Under the pieces are notes generated by a model, which made no database searches, was not told the DNA's origin, and saw nothing but the letters and a program-made list of their open reading frames with translations. DNA of 6,744 nt from an uncultured Oscillospiraceae bacterium (GTDB lineage: Bacteria; Bacillota; Clostridia; Oscillospirales; Oscillospiraceae), in assembly GCA_905233595.1 (NCBI GenBank), contig CAJOFI010000033.1:1-6744 (forward strand). Direction: 5' to 3'. Positions 5,756-6,744 of this stretch are shown here, one piece after another (the stretch's first letter is position 1; each line of letters starts with the position of its first letter). A program made the position numbers and the translations under genes.

Positions 5756-5769
5756 GCCGTGCTCAAAAC
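5749..5769 (+). other. Hairpin over the plsY-like stop codon
   Basis: GTTTTGAGC (5749-5757) pairs perfectly with GCTCAAAAC (5761-5769) around the triloop CGT, giving a 9-bp stem that includes the TGA stop (5753-5755). No U-run follows, so it is not a standard intrinsic terminator. It may slow exonucleases or protect the 3' end of the der-plsY transcript, which is inference. Confidence 0.45.
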
Positions 5770-5790
5770 AGCGATGCGAAATTCGCTTTC

Positions 5791-5848
5791 CTGTCTGAAA
5801 ACTGGGCTGTGAAAAAACAGAGTGTTTCACAGCCTTCGTTTCCGACAG
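5791..5848. repeat. 58-base imperfect inverted repeat between plsY-like gene and mntP
   Basis: The arms 5791-5814 and 5825-5848 match at 19 of 24 positions. The inner 10 bp are perfect (GGCTGTGAAA at 5805-5814 with TTTCACAGCC at 5825-5834) around a 10-base loop. Beyond a 4-base internal loop the outer arms pair again, with CTGTC at 5791-5795 and GACAG at 5844-5848. TTT then CCATTTGAC and six T follow, so it might terminate transcription weakly, but the U-run is too far from the stem for a textbook terminator. It could equally be a dispersed palindromic repeat. Confidence 0.55.
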
Positions 5849-5855
5849 TTTCCAT

Positions 5856-5884
5856 TTGACTTTTTTGCGCGCTTGTACTACATT
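5856..5884 (+). promoter_or_regulatory. Candidate sigma-A promoter for mntP
   Basis: TTGACT (5856-5861, one mismatch to TTGACA) is followed after exactly 17 bases by TACATT (5879-5884, four of six matches to TATAAT). It would start transcription near 5891, leaving a leader of roughly 17 bases that includes the AAGGGTG ribosome binding site. The weak -10 box lowers confidence. Confidence 0.5.
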
Positions 5885-5907
5885 TGCTTTTGTAAGGGTG
5901 TGAAACA

Positions 5908-6471
5908 ATGCATTTTGCGGAGCTTTTACTGATCGGCGTGGGGCTGAGCATGGACGCCTTCGCCGTCTCGATCTGCAAGGGGCTGAGCGTGCCGCGTCTG
6001 AAGATCCGTCACGCGCTGCTCACAGGGCTCTACTTCGGCGGCTTCCAGTTTCTTATGCCGGTGCTCGGCTGGCTGCTCGGCTACCGCTTCGAGGAGATGA
6101 TCCGCAGCGTGGATCACTGGATCGCCTTTTTGCTGCTGGCCGTCATCGGCGTGAACATGATCAAGGAGTCCTTCGGCGAAGCGGAAAAGCTGAGCGATGA
6201 TTTCGGCCTTCGCACGATGCTGCTGCTCGCCGTCGCGACGAGCATCGACGCGCTGGCTGTCGGCGTGACCTTCGCCTTCCTCGAGGTCAGCATCCTGCCC
6301 GCCGCCGCGCTCATCGGTGTGACGACCTTCACGCTCTCGGCGCTCGGCGTCTGGATCGGGCACGTCTTCGGCGCGCGCTTCAAGGCGAAGGCCGAGCGCC
6401 TCGGCGGCGTGATCTTAATTCTGATCGGGACGAAGATCCTGCTGGAGCACCTGGGAATCATCCACTTCTGA
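5908..6471 (+). CDS. mntP: Manganese efflux pump MntP
   Basis: MntP exports Mn2+ across the inner membrane and protects against manganese excess. The 187-residue protein has six predicted membrane segments in two similar halves, each with the family's conserved acidic motif: GLSMDAFAVSICKG with D16, and ATSIDALAVGVTFAF with D114. GGFQFLMPVLGW (44-55), also conserved in the family, lies in the second segment. Length matches the family (about 185-190). The ATG follows AAGGGTG after 7 bases. In many bacteria mntP is controlled by MntR or by the yybP-ykoY manganese riboswitch; neither is recognisable in the 152-base upstream gap, which instead holds an inverted repeat and a candidate promoter. 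The next gene starts 9 bases after the stop and is probably co-transcribed. Confidence 0.95.
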   Translation: MHFAELLLIGVGLSMDAFAVSICKGLSVPRLKIRHALLTGLYFGGFQFLMPVLGWLLGYRFEEMIRSVDHWIAFLLLAVIGVNMIKESFGEAEKLSDDFGLRTMLLLAVATSIDALAVGVTFAFLEVSILPAAALIGVTTFTLSALGVWIGHVFGARFKAKAERLGGVILILIGTKILLEHLGIIHF

Positions 6472-6480
6472 GGCGTACAT

Positions 6481-6744
6481 ATGGTCAAGACAAGGGCAAA
6501 AATCTTTCTCGGCGTGATCGTGGCGCTGGGGCTGATGCTGGGCGTGCTGATCCAGGTCACCCTGCTCGCGCGCGACGAGCGGGAGGGCAGGCTGCGCGGC
6601 GAGGCGCTGGCGGGCGCGATGAACGACGCTGCGCTGGCGGCGTTCGAGCTCCGCACGGCGCGGGAGGCTGAACTGCGGCAGAGCTGGGATACACAGCAGG
6701 CGGCGCTTTTATCCGCCCCCGCTTCCCGCGCGGAGCGGATCGCG
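6481..6744 (+). CDS. Unrecognised membrane-anchored or secreted protein, C-terminus cut by window edge
   Basis: An open frame of 88 codons runs from the ATG at 6481 to the right edge without a stop. The ATG follows GAGG (6470-6473) at 7 bases; this overlaps the mntP stop and suggests coupled expression. Residues 3-7 (KTRAK) are basic and residues 8-30 are strongly hydrophobic (IFLGVIVALGLMLGVLIQV), so this is a signal anchor or uncleaved signal peptide. The remainder (from ARDEREGRLRG) is rich in Ala, Arg and Glu, helical in character, possibly coiled coil, and would face outside. The fragment shows no recognisable domain. Sensor kinases and envelope proteins can begin this way, but nothing here decides it. 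Confidence 0.7.
   Translation, partial: MVKTRAKIFLGVIVALGLMLGVLIQVTLLARDEREGRLRGEALAGAMNDAALAAFELRTAREAELRQSWDTQQAALLSAPASRAERIA

Noticed and set aside
5756..5907. yybP-ykoY manganese riboswitch upstream of mntP
   Set aside because: The conserved internal-loop sequences of that riboswitch are not recognisable, and the candidate promoter leaves only a very short leader. A covariance search could overturn this.

Overview
This 6.7-kb window is GC-rich, densely packed bacterial DNA that looks chromosomal and housekeeping rather than mobile. The gene set (YceD/DUF177 plus a zinc-type ribosomal protein bL32, a PDZ-radical-SAM-DUF512 protein beside the GTPase Der, a PlsY-type membrane protein and MntP), strong AGGAGG-type ribosome binding sites and near-consensus sigma-A promoters point to a Bacillota, most likely a GC-rich member of class Clostridia such as an Oscillospiraceae relative. 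That placement is inferred from gene order and sequence feel; no database search was possible.

Layout. (1) Positions 1-887, minus strand: most of an RluA-family rRNA pseudouridine synthase whose C-terminus runs off the left edge. (2) Positions 888-1000: a compact divergent control region in which two sigma-A promoters overlap at their -35 boxes, one reading left into the pseudouridine synthase and one reading right. (3) Positions 1001-1767, plus strand: yceD and rpmF followed by an intrinsic terminator, a small ribosome-biogenesis operon. (4) Positions 1768-1890: a 123-base non-coding gap holding a hairpin-rich element bounded by 8-bp inverted repeats, with no usable ribosome binding site before the next gene. 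(5) Positions 1891-5755: four closely spaced plus-strand genes: the DUF512 protein, a Nudix hydrolase, der, and a degenerate plsY homologue that overlaps der by 4 bases. A four-unit 7-bp tandem repeat and a hairpin that can hide the der ribosome binding site lie between the Nudix gene and der. (6) Positions 5756-5907: a structured intergenic region with two inverted repeats and a candidate promoter. (7) Positions 5908-6471: mntP, a manganese exporter. (8) Positions 6481-6744: the start of an unrecognised membrane-anchored protein that leaves the right edge.

Functionally the left and middle parts share a ribosome-assembly theme: rRNA pseudouridylation, the 23S-linked YceD, bL32 and the 50S assembly GTPase Der. 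DUF512 proteins are commonly found next to der but have no established reaction. The plsY homologue sits where Clostridia usually carry the phospholipid acyltransferase plsY, but its glycine-rich motif and several other hallmark positions are altered.

No phage, transposase, CRISPR, tRNA or rRNA gene is visible. The most interesting signals are the degenerate PlsY, the overlapping divergent promoters, the repeat elements in the intergenic gaps, and the competing RNA pairings upstream of mntP.
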